Positions 53,190-63,862 of a stretch of DNA of 64,000 nt are shown in pieces (positions within the stretch are counted from its first letter, which is position 1; each line of letters opens with the position of its first letter). Source of the DNA: Adiantum capillus-veneris (lineage: Eukaryota > Streptophyta > Polypodiopsida > Polypodiales > Pteridaceae); assembly GCA_014529385.2 (NCBI GenBank), contig CM043942.1, positions 4,488,501 through 4,552,500 on the forward strand, in the 5' to 3' direction. Position numbers and translations under genes: made by a program. Under the pieces are notes generated by a model. The model worked only from the letters and a program-made list of their open reading frames with translations. It was not told the DNA's origin and did not search any database.

Positions 53190-53730
53190 GAAACATGGAT
53201 GGGCAGAAACATAGTTCCTTTAGTAATGGCTACGGGATGCTTTGACATTGTTATGTTTAATGTATGGGGCCGTCAATGCGAAAACAACCACCGAAATTCC
53301 TTTAGCCCGATACCTTGGAAGTTGTTGGTGGACTTGTTTGGAAAGTCACTAATCTACAATCCTTGCCTGTAAAAGTTTTATACAATGCCTACAACAGACC
53401 TCAGTGCCTTGCAGATTGTGAAAATATACACAGCTCAGTCACACAGCGGATGTGTTTCCAAAAGAATCTGCTTATTTCGATGACTACTTCAGGCACAAGA
53501 AGGAGATTGCTCACACAAAAATGGGGGTACCTGTAACGAACAAATATGTTACTCAACAATGGTATGACTCACATGCCACTGAAGAAATGTTTCAACCAAA
53601 TATCAAAAAGTATTATTGGGATCACCTGTCCAATATACTCAAAGAATGGGATAGCTATGCTCCACTGGTGGAAGGATGTCACAATGGATGTTACCGAGTG
53701 CATTATGTCAAAGCCATTAGGATTTATTAG
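53190..53730 (+). pseudogene. Continuation of leader coding remnant
   Basis: In the frame after module 2: TWMGRNIVPLVMATGCFDIV and VWGRQCENNHRNSFSPIPWK; then, after a frameshift, open 53452-53730 with VTNKYVTQQWYDSHATEEMF and LKEWDSYAPLVEGCHNGCYR. The Trp/Tyr-rich composition resembles the modules, but no clear third copy of the VPNT motif is seen. Function unknown. Confidence 0.35.
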
Positions 53731-53925
53731 AAACTTTTGAGACACTTGTAGACTTTTTGGAAACCTAAAGTTTTGTGATATAGGAATTGGATTAAATTAT
53801 TTGTTATTCTTTCTCTTACTTATCTCTCATCTTATCTTTAACTGTCTATTCTATTTGATTTAAGGACTTTGAGCGGATTATAATATTTTACTAAGTGTGA
53901 CCTTGGTTGATATGGTATAGTAAGT

Positions 53926-54760
53926 CATGTATCCTAGAGGAAATGTGGCTGCTGCTAATGCAAATGCGCCTATTGTTTATCAACACACCATCATTGATAG
54001 AGACATCAATGCTATGCTTCCCAAGTCTCAACGTGGATATTTTAGTGGAGAAGGCAAAGATATAGGCAAAGTTGAAGATTGGAGTAAACAAAGCTATCAT
54101 CGCTAAGTTCAAACTAGAGAAAACAACCAAGCGTTGGTGAAGAGACCATTGTACTGAAAACAATGTTGATCCTAATGCTGCAACTTGGGATTACCTTAAA
54201 ACCCATCTCAAGAAGAACTATCAGAACAAAGTTTATCATTCAGACCGTATAAATGAGTTTCTTGATTGTACTCAAGAAACAAGAGATATGGAATCATACT
54301 ATCAATATTTCTTAGCCCTTGTCAAGTATGCTCCAGCAAGGATGACTCAAGAGGTCAAGATAGCTCGATTCATGTTAGGGTTACATAATCCTATGAAGAC
54401 TAGAATCCATAGTCTTTGTCTTACCAATTTTGCAGATTTCCTTGATGTAGAAAAACCCATTGAAATAGAGCTATCTACTACCGAAAAGAGGAAACCAGAA
54501 CCTGTTCCTGTTTGTGAAATCAAAAGGTCTCGTCCCGAGGAGAAACAAAGATCTGGAAATCCTCAGCAAAGAAGAGAGAACTTATTACATATGAAAGCCA
54601 GACAGGATCATTTGTGCTACACTTGTCTTGATCCTAGTCATCAATCCACGGATTGCCCATTTAACAATTCAAGCTTCACAGGATTGGTGGACAATTATGA
54701 ACATAAAACTTCAATCCTAATCAAATTTGAAAATTTTAGACCCAAACCATCGGCAATTCA
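53926..54760 (+). pseudogene. Gypsy-C gag
   Basis: ATG 53926 starts MYPRGNVAAANANAPIVYQ. After stops and frameshifts around 54110-54290, the capsid core continues with MESYYQYFLALVKYAPARMT and EVKIARFMLGLHNPMKTRIH. The knuckle CYTCLDPSHQSTDC (CX2CX4HX4C) lies at about 54614-54655. Confidence 0.85.
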
Positions 54761-55439
54761 GAGGAACTTCAATCAGCAAAACTCTAACCAAAACCAGAGG
54801 CAACCTCAAAACCAAGGAAATTTTAGACCAGGCAATCCACCTTTTGTTTGGAATAGACCGCCTATCAACAATAACAACAATGAAAGACCTCAAGGAAGAC
54901 CTCAAGTTAATAGAGCTCAAGAGACTAGAGGTGAAGGGAATCAAGCAAACACGTATGTTCATGCTGCAATTGAACATCAGCGAGTGAATGAACAATTTTC
55001 AGTGATTCTAACCCAAGCGGAGTATCAAGGTAACCATTTTACATTATTGATTGATTTAGGGAGTACACATTCTTTCATATCTCCTAAGTGCATCAAAAAC
55101 CTCATTTTTCTTGAACACCCTGATACAGAACTTACTGTAGAATTAGCTACGGGTAGGAAGGTTAAATCTTCTACTTCAGATGATCACAATACTTTGCAAA
55201 TTTCAAAGTCTTACCCATAGGAATCTATGATGGAATCCTAGAATTGGATTGGCTTAAAGCCAATGATGCTCATATACATTGTAAAGACACTTCATTGACT
55301 TTCAAAAATGACCAAAACCCTAGAGTTACAGTTATTGGGAAATGAGGAAAGCCTAAGCTCAAACTAATGAACTTTACCAAACTTATGAAGAGTCATAGGA
55401 AAAATGAAAGCATTTACGCAGTAAATGCTTAACCCTAAG
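54761..55439 (+). pseudogene. Gypsy-C Gln/Asn-rich linker and protease
   Basis: An Asn/Gln/Arg-rich linker (about 54765-54960) is followed by HFTLLIDLGSTHSFISPKCI, the retropepsin active site. The catalytic DSGS reads DLGS, so the active-site Ser is Leu. A stop or frameshift near 55218 breaks the domain. Confidence 0.83.
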
Positions 55440-56433
55440 GAGAAGAAAATAGATTCACCTGAACTCAAATGGATAACAGAATTTGATGATGTGTTTTTTG
55501 AAGAAATTTCATAGTTACCACCCAAGCGTGATGTGAATCATGCAATATAGCTTACTCCAAGAGCTCAACCAGTTGCCCGAAGACCTTTCCAAATGTCAGT
55601 ACCTGAATCTGTGTGGAATTCAAGGAGCAACTCCTTGAACAAGGCTTCATTCGACCCAACATTTCTCCATGGAGTGCTCCTTTTTCTCTTTAATCGGAAG
55701 AAGGATGGTACTCTATGTCTTTGTATTGATTATCGTGGATTGAACTAGGTAACAGTCAAGAATAACTTATACAATACCAAGGATTGATGAACTACTTGAC
55801 CGATTACGTGGACCTTCTATCTTCACAAAAATTGATCTTAAGTCAGGGTATTATCAAATCCGAATCAAGGAGGAGAACATACCAAAGATAGGATTTAATA
55901 CTTGTTTTGGACATTACGAATTTACATTTATTCTTTTTGGACTTACCAATGCTCCTGCAACTTTTAATCGTCTCATGATCTATGTGTTTTGAGAGCATCT
56001 TGATGATTTTGTTCTTGTCTTCTTTGATGATATCCCGGTTTACTCAAGAAACAGAGACGAACACAAACAACATGTGCGGCAAGTACTTGAACTTCTCCGT
56101 CAAAATCAACTTTATGCCAAACGTAGCAAATGCACCTTCTTCGATGATGACAAGGTGGAATATTTGGGATTTTATTGTATCCAAGGATGGTGTTCTACTG
56201 ACCCAAGTAAAATCGAAGCCGTCATATCTTGGTCTACATCAAAATCAGTACGAGAAGTACGTGGCTTTCTTGGTTTAACAGGATGGTATCGTAAATTTAT
56301 TCAAGGCTACGCTAAGATTGCATCTCCATTGACTAATACGTTTAAGAAGGCTAAAGTGTTTACTTGGAATGAACGTGCTCAAGCTAGGTTTGAGAAACTC
56401 AACAAAGCTTTGGTGAATGCTCCAATATTATAG
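55440..56433 (+). pseudogene. Gypsy-C reverse transcriptase
   Basis: Pieces in order across several frames: PVARRPFQM (about 55570); KKDGTLCLCIDYRG (about 55700); [20 protein letters not shown] (about 55820); [40 protein letters not shown], where the catalytic pair DD is kept (about 56020); then VRGFLGLTGWYRKFIQGYAK. At least five frame breaks. Confidence 0.87.
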
Positions 56434-56566
56434 CTTCTAGACTTGTCAAAGACATTCTCAAGTGTTTACTTGGAATGAACGTGCTCAAGCTAGGTTTGAG
56501 AAACTCAACAAAGCTTTGGTGAATGGTCCAATATTATAGCTTCCAGACTTGTCAAAGACATTCGTT
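56355..56566 (+). repeat. 106-bp tandem duplication in gypsy-C
   Basis: 56355-56460 recurs at 56461-56566 with about two changes. 106 is not a multiple of three, so it shifts the frame of the RT-RNase H junction. Confidence 0.93.
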
Positions 56567-56990
56567 GTGCCCACTGATGCAAGTGGACAAGCAATCGGTG
56601 GCATTCTGTCTCAAGAAGGAAAACCAGTAGTTTATGAATCTTGTAAGTTATGTATACATGAGTTAAATTATCCTACACATGACTTGGCATTGTCGGCTGT
56701 TGTGCATGCTCTTAAAATATGGCAACATTATCTTTTTGAAAGGATATTTGAACTACATACCGACCGTAAAAGCTTGAAGTGGATCTACACCCAACCTGAC
56801 CTCAATATGCAGCAAACGAAGATGGATGGAGTTGTTATACGAATATGATTTTGGAATCAAATATAAACCTGTGAAGGAAAATCTTGTGGTCGATACCTTA
56901 AGCAGAAAGAGTATTGTAATGGCTATCACAACCTCTACTACTTCTTTAATTGACCTTATTCGAGAAGGTATCACGTAGGGCCCATATTAC
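56434..56990 (+). pseudogene. Gypsy-C RNase H
   Basis: FVVPTDASGQAIGGILSQEG (first catalytic Asp), YPTHDLALSAVVHALKIWQH (Glu is Asp here in the THDLAL stretch, where family members have T-x-D/E-x-E), HTDRKSLKWIYTQPDLNMQQ, and then after a frameshift KENLVVDTLSRKS. Confidence 0.85.
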
Positions 56991-57120
56991 ATAAAAATTC
57001 AGTATTTGATGAACTTAAATAATTGCACAGAGAAGTAGGAAAGGCAAATCAAAGGCTTCCACGTCAAAGGTGATAACCTTTACTTCAATAACTATGTTTG
57101 TATTACAAATCAAGGTCTTT

Positions 57121-57397
57121 GTATTGTAAAATGTCTCCCTTGATTGGGGAAACTTATAATACAAAGCCTTTTGGAGGGGGACCGGCTCCATGTAAATCTA
57201 GTCCTCAACTGTTGTCAATAGCTTAATTTCTCTCTCTTTTGAAGTATTTTTCATGCCTATCTAACTAGGTATTATGTTTTTTGTTTCTCTCTCCATCCAA
57301 GCACTCTAGCTATGCTCATTAGGAATCTATTCTAATGAAATGCTCACCATGTTCATGTTATTTTTTGCTACACACAAGTTACTACGCCATTAAATGT
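57121..57397 (-). repeat. Element D left inverted repeat
   Basis: Complement of 59483-59760; runs from GTATTGTAAAATG to CCATTAAATGTTAC, then gives way to an AC repeat. Confidence 0.88.
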
Positions 57398-57418
57398 TAC
57401 ACACACACACACAAAGAA

Positions 57419-57451
<33 letters not shown>

Positions 57452-57890
57452 GGACAACTTGTTCTCTATCCCATCTCCATGAGGCACATTTGAATCACCC
57501 TTCTACATTTAGTTTTCTAAGATAAATTATATGCTATGTTGTTTAAGTATCTCTTAAAAGCAAATAAGATTGAAAAAATCTCTTTCCCAAAAGCTCGCAC
57601 TAATAACCTCTTGAGCGAGAATTTTTAATAATAAAATAAAATAAAAATATAAGGATTAAAAAACTTGCTCCATTCTTATCCTTGAGGAAAAGGGACTTAA
57701 AAATTCAATGGGAAAGGTTTCCATACCTTGGTAAACCAAACTGTAAGGTTATCTCATGCACAAGCAATTATGGTATGTTGTCAAACCACGCATAGCTCAA
57801 TCATCCATAGCCAATGTCACACTCACTAAAGCCCAAATAGCACAAAATCCAAGCCAAAGTTGAACAAGCTCTAAGCATAATTATCACGTC
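57398..57890 (+). other. Element D non-coding segment
   Basis: AC repeat, 32 G at 57419-57450, then AT-rich sequence without a supported frame. Traces of gag N-terminus may be present from about 57690. Confidence 0.5.
57419..57450 (+). repeat. Poly-G homopolymer, 32 bp
   Basis: Uninterrupted G run after an AC repeat and AAAGAA. Confidence 0.92.
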
Positions 57891-58556
57891 ACTGCATGAG
57901 AATTATGTGCACTTCACTGATAATTGCATCATGATAATCCAAGCATGGACAATCTTAGAAGAAAAATATGGTGCAAAGAAAAAAAAATGAGCAAAATTAG
58001 CCTTAAAAAGAACCTTTATAAACTGACAATGAATCAATGGGAATAAATTTCAGGCCTTGTGAATAGGTTAATGTGCATCATCACTCAAGTAACTTACATC
58101 AAGTGTCAAATTCTCTAGGAAGATAAGGCTTTTGTGCTCTTGATTTTTGTTTCAAAAACATTTGACAACATAGTCATAGTGCTAGAGCAAAAGGAACCAA
58201 CACCCACCTTGCAACAATCCATCAATGGCTTAGTTGAAAAAAAAAGGCAAAGAAAGAAAGCATCAATGAATGGAGGAGCTTACATTGCATCATCATCTAG
58301 GATTGCATCTTCATCAACTAGGACCAAGAATGAAAAGTGTTATAAATGCAACAAATCATGACATTTCTCTAAATATTGCTACAAGTACAAGCTTTGCAGC
58401 AACTACGGTGACAAAGGACATCCAACGTCAAAGTGCCCAAGTAGGAGTAATGGTGACATCAACAAAGGAAGAGGCAAAGTCAACTTTGCAGAGGACAAAT
58501 ATGAACACTTGGATCAAGAGGATGACAACAATCTGCATGTCTTTGTGACACCATAG
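57891..58556 (+). pseudogene. Element D copia-type gag remnant with two knuckles
   Basis: In broken frames: AWTILEEKYGAKKK (gag core), LLIFVSKTFDNIVIVLEQKE, then knuckle CYKCNKS-stop-HFSKYC with a stop codon inside it (58360), and a second cysteine motif CSNYGDKGHPTSKC. It ends with EDKYEHLDQEDDNNLHVFVT. No protease or pol follows, so it is a gag-only remnant. Confidence 0.72.
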
Positions 58557-59268
58557 AAGTTGAGACTCCAGCATGTGTGACTACTGGGTGAAAGCCTATT
58601 AACGTGTCATGCTTTTTGAGCTAGTTAGCATGTTGCCAACAAGCATATCTTATAAGCTTAAGGACAATGTTGTATTTCAAGTGTATGGGTCTCCATCATG
58701 GACTATATAAATACTTTTTAAAAATTAAGATAGAAGTCTAACCCCTAGCCAGAGATGCAAATTTTCAAATTTGAAGCCATGATAGCCATCTACATACCAT
58801 GTATATCATGCATATGAGTTTTGGGGACAAATGGACAATGATAGCTCATAGATGGTCATATATCAAAAATGATGTCGGATAAGGCCTTTTTGAAGCAAGC
58901 TACTAACCTGGAGAATTAACTAGGCTTTAGTTAACGCATGTATCAAGTAGAAGCAATTAATGATTTACACAACACACAAAAGCTAACAGTGGCAAATGCG
59001 ACTTTGATGACCTTGATTCAGGAACAAAGAACCCCAATGAAGAAGAGCAGACACAAAAGGTAGACAATTGAAGACTCAAAGCCTTAAGTCATTCCTAAAG
59101 TTATAGTAAGGCCAACAAGCATTGGACATCAAAAGAGATTCTAGTAAGGAAATTTACAGAGGCATCCAAAAGACAATGTTCAAGCAGTGGATCAAAGAAA
59201 AGAAAAAAACGACAACAAAAGATCGCATCGACATTGACTACTAGGTCATGTCAGGGATGAGATGAATT
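58557..59268 (+). other. Element D 3' non-coding segment
   Basis: About 700 bp, AT-rich, with no supported coding frame. Confidence 0.5.
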
Positions 59269-59290
59269 GGGGGGGGGGGGGGGGGGGGGG
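59269..59290 (+). repeat. Poly-G tract, possible polypurine tract of element D
   Basis: GATGAATT followed by 22 G, directly before TGTTGACC. Confidence 0.7.
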
Positions 59291-59756
59291 TGTTGACCTA
59301 TGGGTCAACAGTACGGCATACCTCAATTTTCGTACCAAAGTCTTATTTTTTGAGAGTTATGAAATGATGCGGATTATGGTTAAAAACATCATTTGTAATG
59401 AGTAGCTATTCTAGTTGCAAAAGTCGATTGAACTCTATTTTTGGTTTAACCTATGGTAGCCTTGGTATATAAGGTACCAATGTAGCATTTAATGGTCTAG
59501 TAACTGTGTAGCGAAAAATAACATAGACATAGTGAGAATTTCATTAAGAATAGATTCCTAATGAGCATAGCAAGAGTGCTTGGATGGAGAGAGCAACAAA
59601 ATCATTACACCTAGTTAGATAGGCATGAAAAATACTTCAAAAAGGGAGAGAAATTAAGCTATTGACAACAATTGAGGACCGGATGTACATGGAGCCAGTC
59701 CCTCCTCCAAAAGGCTTTGTATTATAGGTTTCCCCCATCAAGGGAGACATTTTACA
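59291..59756 (+). repeat. LTR-like segment of element D
   Basis: Begins TGTTGACC after a purine tract and ends TTTTACA; TATATAAGG at 59466-59474 may be its TATA box. Its last 274 bp form the right inverted repeat. No direct-orientation mate was found, so the LTR call is tentative. Confidence 0.5.
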
Positions 59757-59760
59757 ATAC

Positions 59761-60940
59761 AATACTTTGTGTTAGTTCAATAACTTGTTGGTGCAATGAA
59801 TATGGAAGCTTCAAGCACCAAGCTTACACTTGAAAACACAACATCATTCCCTCACGGTCTCAGCCCAAGACCTCACACACCTTTGAATATGGTGAGAGCT
59901 AGTGGGGTATGAGAGTAGATCAAGAGGAAGAAGGAGTATTATTATGAGAAAGAAGTATGTCTCCTCACATAATCACTCTTAATAGCTTAGCATAGCTTAG
60001 TAATTAGCATGGTAAAGGAGATGAGCATGCATTGGAGCTTGGCTCTTGGTTGGATTTGCATCACAAAGCCAAGAGTTGTTGGTGCAGGCCTCCCTTCTCA
60101 CAAGCTTGGAGTAGATGATGAGCTCTCCATTAAAGCTTGAGAAGGAGATAGTCTTTGTTACTTCACACATGAGCTTGTGTGAGTGTGTGTGTGTGCATGA
60201 TAATGCCTTCAAAAATCATCCCCCTCTCTCTCTTGGTCAGCCCCTCTTGCTAATTCTTCTTGTTTGCCCCTCATTGGCTCATGCCAAGCTTAGCCAATAG
60301 GAAATTCGAAGCATAATTGCTAGACTTGTGACATGTCTCCCCCTTTCCCCTTTTGTGAGAGCTTTAGGTATCTAAATAATTCAATTAATCTCTCATTGGA
60401 CCTCTTGGTCTTCTGGCCAATAGGAATCAGGCAAGCCATTGGGTTGTTTAATGCTCGTTGGACCCCTTGGGAGACTGTGCAATAGTCTTCTAAAGATCTT
60501 AATTTATATTGGTTCTTTTATCAAGTGTTTTCAATTGAATTAAACTAAATGTACTCTATCCTAATTCTCATTGGTCCACCTCTATGGCCATCCAATAGGA
60601 TTTGAATGCACCTTGGGAGAAACTGGGCTAGGAAGGATACATGTGTCCATTATGCCCTTTGTGTAAAGGGAGCTTGGAAGAGAGAGAGAGAGAGAGAGAG
60701 TGTGTGTGTGTGTGTGTGTGTTAATCTCTCATCCCCTACAAAAATGGCTCGCCCCCTCCTTGATAGGGATGTGGGAAGACTTTTGAGTCTCCCCACAAGC
60801 ATCCAAATGTCCCTAAGGTTTGACCATAGAACCTTTCATTTAATTTTGGAACCTAAGCTTTTTGGAAGTCTTAATGGGCTGAACCTTAGGGTCTTTGAAG
60901 CCCATTGATTCACATTGCTCTTTTGCGGATGGTCCATTAG
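59761..60940. other. Non-coding region with GA/TG microsatellites
   Basis: No gene supported. A compound GA then TG repeat lies at about 60678-60720. Short open frames are without recognisable product. Confidence 0.5.
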
Positions 60941-61036
60941 GAAGGGAATGGGGTATAGGAGGGCCTCTTTATTTGGTAGTTTAAGGAAATATTTAAAACT
61001 TAATTAACCTTTGACCAAGGGCTAGAATGGTGGGGT
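60941..61036 (+). repeat. Dispersed copy of the 63193-63294 repeat
   Basis: Shares ATGGGGTATAGGAGGGCCTC, ACTTAATTAACCTTTGACCA and AGAATGGTGGGG with 63193-63294. Confidence 0.8.
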
Positions 61037-61386
61037 AGATAGCGTAGACATGCCTTTATAAAAATACTTTTGCTTATTTTCTTGGAGAATATATCCAAAT
61101 TTTACTAGGTCTGGTTGGAGTTACTCTCCTCCCAAAAGCACCTTTTCAATTTTCAAATATTAATATTTCCCTCTCTTGTCCCCTCTTTGTCTTCTCTCTC
61201 TTCTTATTTCCCCCTACAAAAGTTTCCCAAGCTCTTTCTCTCTCCCCTCAGCTGCTAAAAAGTGAATATTTGCAATCTTTATCCCCACTCCCTCTCTAAA
61301 ACGCCTTGACATCTCTCTCCCCTCCTCTTCTTATGCTAGGTCATCTTTTTGTAAAGTAGCCTATCAAACATCATTCTACCTCTATA
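61037..61386. other. CT-rich non-coding segment
   Basis: Pyrimidine-rich (CTCTCTTC, CCCCTC runs) and no coding frame on either strand with recognisable product. Confidence 0.5.
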
Positions 61387-61735
61387 ACATCTCCTTCTAG
61401 ATTTGCAATCTCTTCCTCCATAGCTTAAACATCTCCTTCTAAACCTGCAACCTCTTCCTCCATAGCTACAGCATCTCCTTGTAAACATGCAACCTCTTTC
61501 TCCATAACTACAACATCTCCTTCTAGATATGCAACCTCTTTCTCCATAGCTGCAACATTTCCTTCCAAATCTACAACCTCTTTCTCCATATCTCCAACAG
61601 ATTCTCTTCCAAATTTGCAACCTCTTTCTCCATAGATCCAATAGCTTCTCTCTAGATCTACAACCCCTTTCTCCATAGCTCCAACATCTCATTCTAGTTC
61701 TGCAACTTCTATCTCCATAGCTCCAACTTCTAGGT
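61387..61735 (-). repeat. 42-bp coding-type minisatellite
   Basis: About 8 tandem units of 42 bp; the plus strand reads ACATCTCCTTCTAG and CTCTTTCTCCATAGCT in each. On the minus strand, 61425-61676 is open and gives 14-residue repeats such as VAAMEKEVAYLEGDV, with V/M/V/L spaced as heptad a and d positions: a coiled coil. Frameshifts and stops upstream break it, so this looks like a decayed coiled-coil exon or a chance open repeat. Confidence 0.75.
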
Positions 61736-63235
61736 TCCCATTCCACTATCACTCTCTTCCCAAGCTTGCATCTCTCTTTTGAGTTCCATAACCTCTTTCT
61801 TGATGTGAAACATCAAATTTCCTACTCTAGCTCCCTATCTCCTTTCAAAATCCTTTTCACAGTTGCTGCAACATCTCCTTCTTTACTATGTGTATGTGTG
61901 TCTGTGTGAACTATGCACTATGCAAGTAATTTCTAGCAAAGAGTGTACCTGCTCAAAGCTACTTGGCAAAGGATTACAATATAGTAGAGATCTACTATAC
62001 ATGGTGCCAATGTAGCAGAATGCAAGGGGTGTATGTAAGGCTTATGAAGGGTCACAAGTTTTCAATGTTGGCAAAGGATCCTAAGGTAAGTGTCAGATCT
62101 TGCAAAGCATGTGTGGTTAGTGTATTTTTTCCATGAATGACTTATTAGAGCTCTTTTTTCTTTGAAGTTAGAAGGAAACTTTATTAATCATCTCTTGTTT
62201 TAGCAGATTCTCCTATATTCAACAACATTGAAAATTTCAGCAATGTAGGCCACAGTATGGGTTGGTCTAAATTCAACAATGCTCAAATACTTTCTCTTGG
62301 AAGAGGTAAAGTTGTAATGTTATATTGCAATCAAATTCACCTATGGATTTAAGAAACTATGGATTTAAGAAACTACACATTGTATTTAAATTCTGATATT
62401 GTAGATCCATGTGTTCACTTTTAATCTGCAGAAAGTGTAGTGAAAAAGTTAATAACGTGAAATTTCATGCCTACAATATTTGGAAAGTCAAGCCCTAGAG
62501 AGATATAATCAGTCACTTTGTGGCTCAATTGCAGACCAAGAACCAACCAAGCCAAGATGGACATTCAAGTGTGGAACCAAATCTCAACAACCAAGAATCG
62601 GTTGAAAGTTTCTGTTAAACTTACAATTGCAAAGAAAGGTGTTGCAAATGGAAGGCAAGGCGAAGGGTCCAAAAGACGGAGCAATAGAGTGGTAGTGAGA
62701 GAGAGAGCCTAGATCTGTTTCCCATGTACGGAACATTTAAGTACACCACTCATATGCTAAGCAAGTGGGCTCATGTAATTGGTTAAGGCAATACAATTTT
62801 TACCATCTTATTGTGTCATCTCTTTACTTGCACTAAACTTTGTCATTGTTTTGAAGTTACTTTATGTTGTCAACTCAAATAGTAGTTGACTTTATGTTGT
62901 CAATCAAATAGTAGTTGACTATGTGCAATTGTCTTGAAATACTATTGTTTCTCTCATGTTTTAGGCCCCACAAAAATTTGTACTGAGAATCAAGTTAGCC
63001 AATAACTTTTGTAGTTGATACATTCTTGTACATAATTGGATATCAATAGCGGCTGGTGAAGGGATGGTCAAAAGGCACCATAAAACAAAGGAAAGATCAT
63101 TATTCATATTTCTAAATAAAGGGAATCTAAATCAAAACTGTGAACAAGAAGCATATAGCTGTTAATAGTACAATCAGCCTTTATAGAAATTAGGAAGAGA
63201 ATGGGATATAGGAGGGCCTCTTATTTGGAATTTTA
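61736..63235. other. Non-coding region
   Basis: On the minus strand, 61760-61830 continues a Lys/Glu-rich frame (IKKEVMELKREMQAWEES) leading into the minisatellite. Otherwise I see no gene. Small direct duplications occur at about 62341-62372 (CTATGGATTTAAGAAA twice) and 62876-62920 (AAATAGTAGTTGACT twice). The frame 62518-62712 has no recognisable product. Confidence 0.45.
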
Positions 63236-63609
63236 AGTAAATACTTAAAACTTAATGAATCTTTGAACAAATTTCAGAATGGTGGGGGAGGCGATGGACT
63301 TTAGGACATATGCACAAAAGTTCCTTGGATCAAGTTAGTGGCTTAGACCATGCAGGTCATGGTAGATTTTGATAATCTTACCTCAACTTATGTATACAAC
63401 ATGAAATAATCATGGAAGTGTAGTAAGTACTTAAAACTTAATGAATCTTTGACCAAATGCCAAAATGGTGGGGAAGGTAGTGGACTTTAGGACATATACA
63501 CAAAAGTTCCTTGGATCAAGTTAGTGGCTTAGACCACACAGGTCATGGTAGATTTTGGTAATTTCACCATAACTTATGTATACAATATGAGATATTCATG
63601 GAAGTATAG
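63236..63609 (+). repeat. 186-bp tandem duplication
   Basis: 63236-63421 and 63422-63609 are about 90 percent alike, sharing CACAAAAGTTCCTTGGATCA and GGTCATGGTAGATTTTG. Non-coding. Confidence 0.93.
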
Positions 63610-63862
63610 TTTTAATATGTGAAAAATATGATAAGACTCATATTTTGATTTCAAAGGATAGTTTATTGATGAGCTTAAATGAGTATTGAATTCCATCAAT
63701 CTTTATTGACATATCGTAGAAGCTTCACATTTGTACTACATACCTAAAACTGGTATTTTCGAAACAAATTGAGCCAACTTAAGAAATACCTGACCTATAT
63801 TCATGACTTAGTGAAAATTCTTGCGATTTAACTAATTATTTCATTGAAGATGAACATGGGAA
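63610..63862. other. Non-coding segment
   Basis: AT-rich, no feature seen. Confidence 0.5.

Larger units (their letters stand above)
50333..57120 (+). mobile_element. Gypsy-C, chromovirus-like Ty3/gypsy remnant, truncated
   Basis: Plus-strand order: LTR end at 51399, tRNA-Met primer site, a 2.5-kb leader with unknown frames, gag with knuckle, protease, RT and RNase H. It stops within the first bases of integrase where element D begins. The RT motifs ([29 protein letters not shown]) resemble chromoviruses, but the integrase and any chromodomain are missing, so the lineage is not proved. Copia-3 lies in its LTR, and the LTR's left part is left of 41730. Heavily mutated. Confidence 0.82.
57121..59760. 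mobile_element. Element D, inverted-repeat-bounded, gag-only
   Basis: 57121-57397 is an inverted copy of 59483-59760 (about 85 percent by eye), starting GTATTGTAAAATG and ending CATTTTACAATAC. The interior holds a plus-strand copia-type gag remnant, a poly-G tract and TGTTGACC at 59291, which looks like a 3' LTR start. No pol. A possible 5-bp duplication CTTTG lies at 57117-57121 and 59765-59769 but is weak. It interrupts gypsy-C near the start of integrase. Confidence 0.65.

Noticed and set aside
61336-61752. 138-codon minus-strand frame rich in Cys, Arg, Gly and Tyr as a Cys-rich peptide gene
   Set aside because: It is an alternative frame of the 42-bp minisatellite; the coiled-coil frame fits the repeat better.
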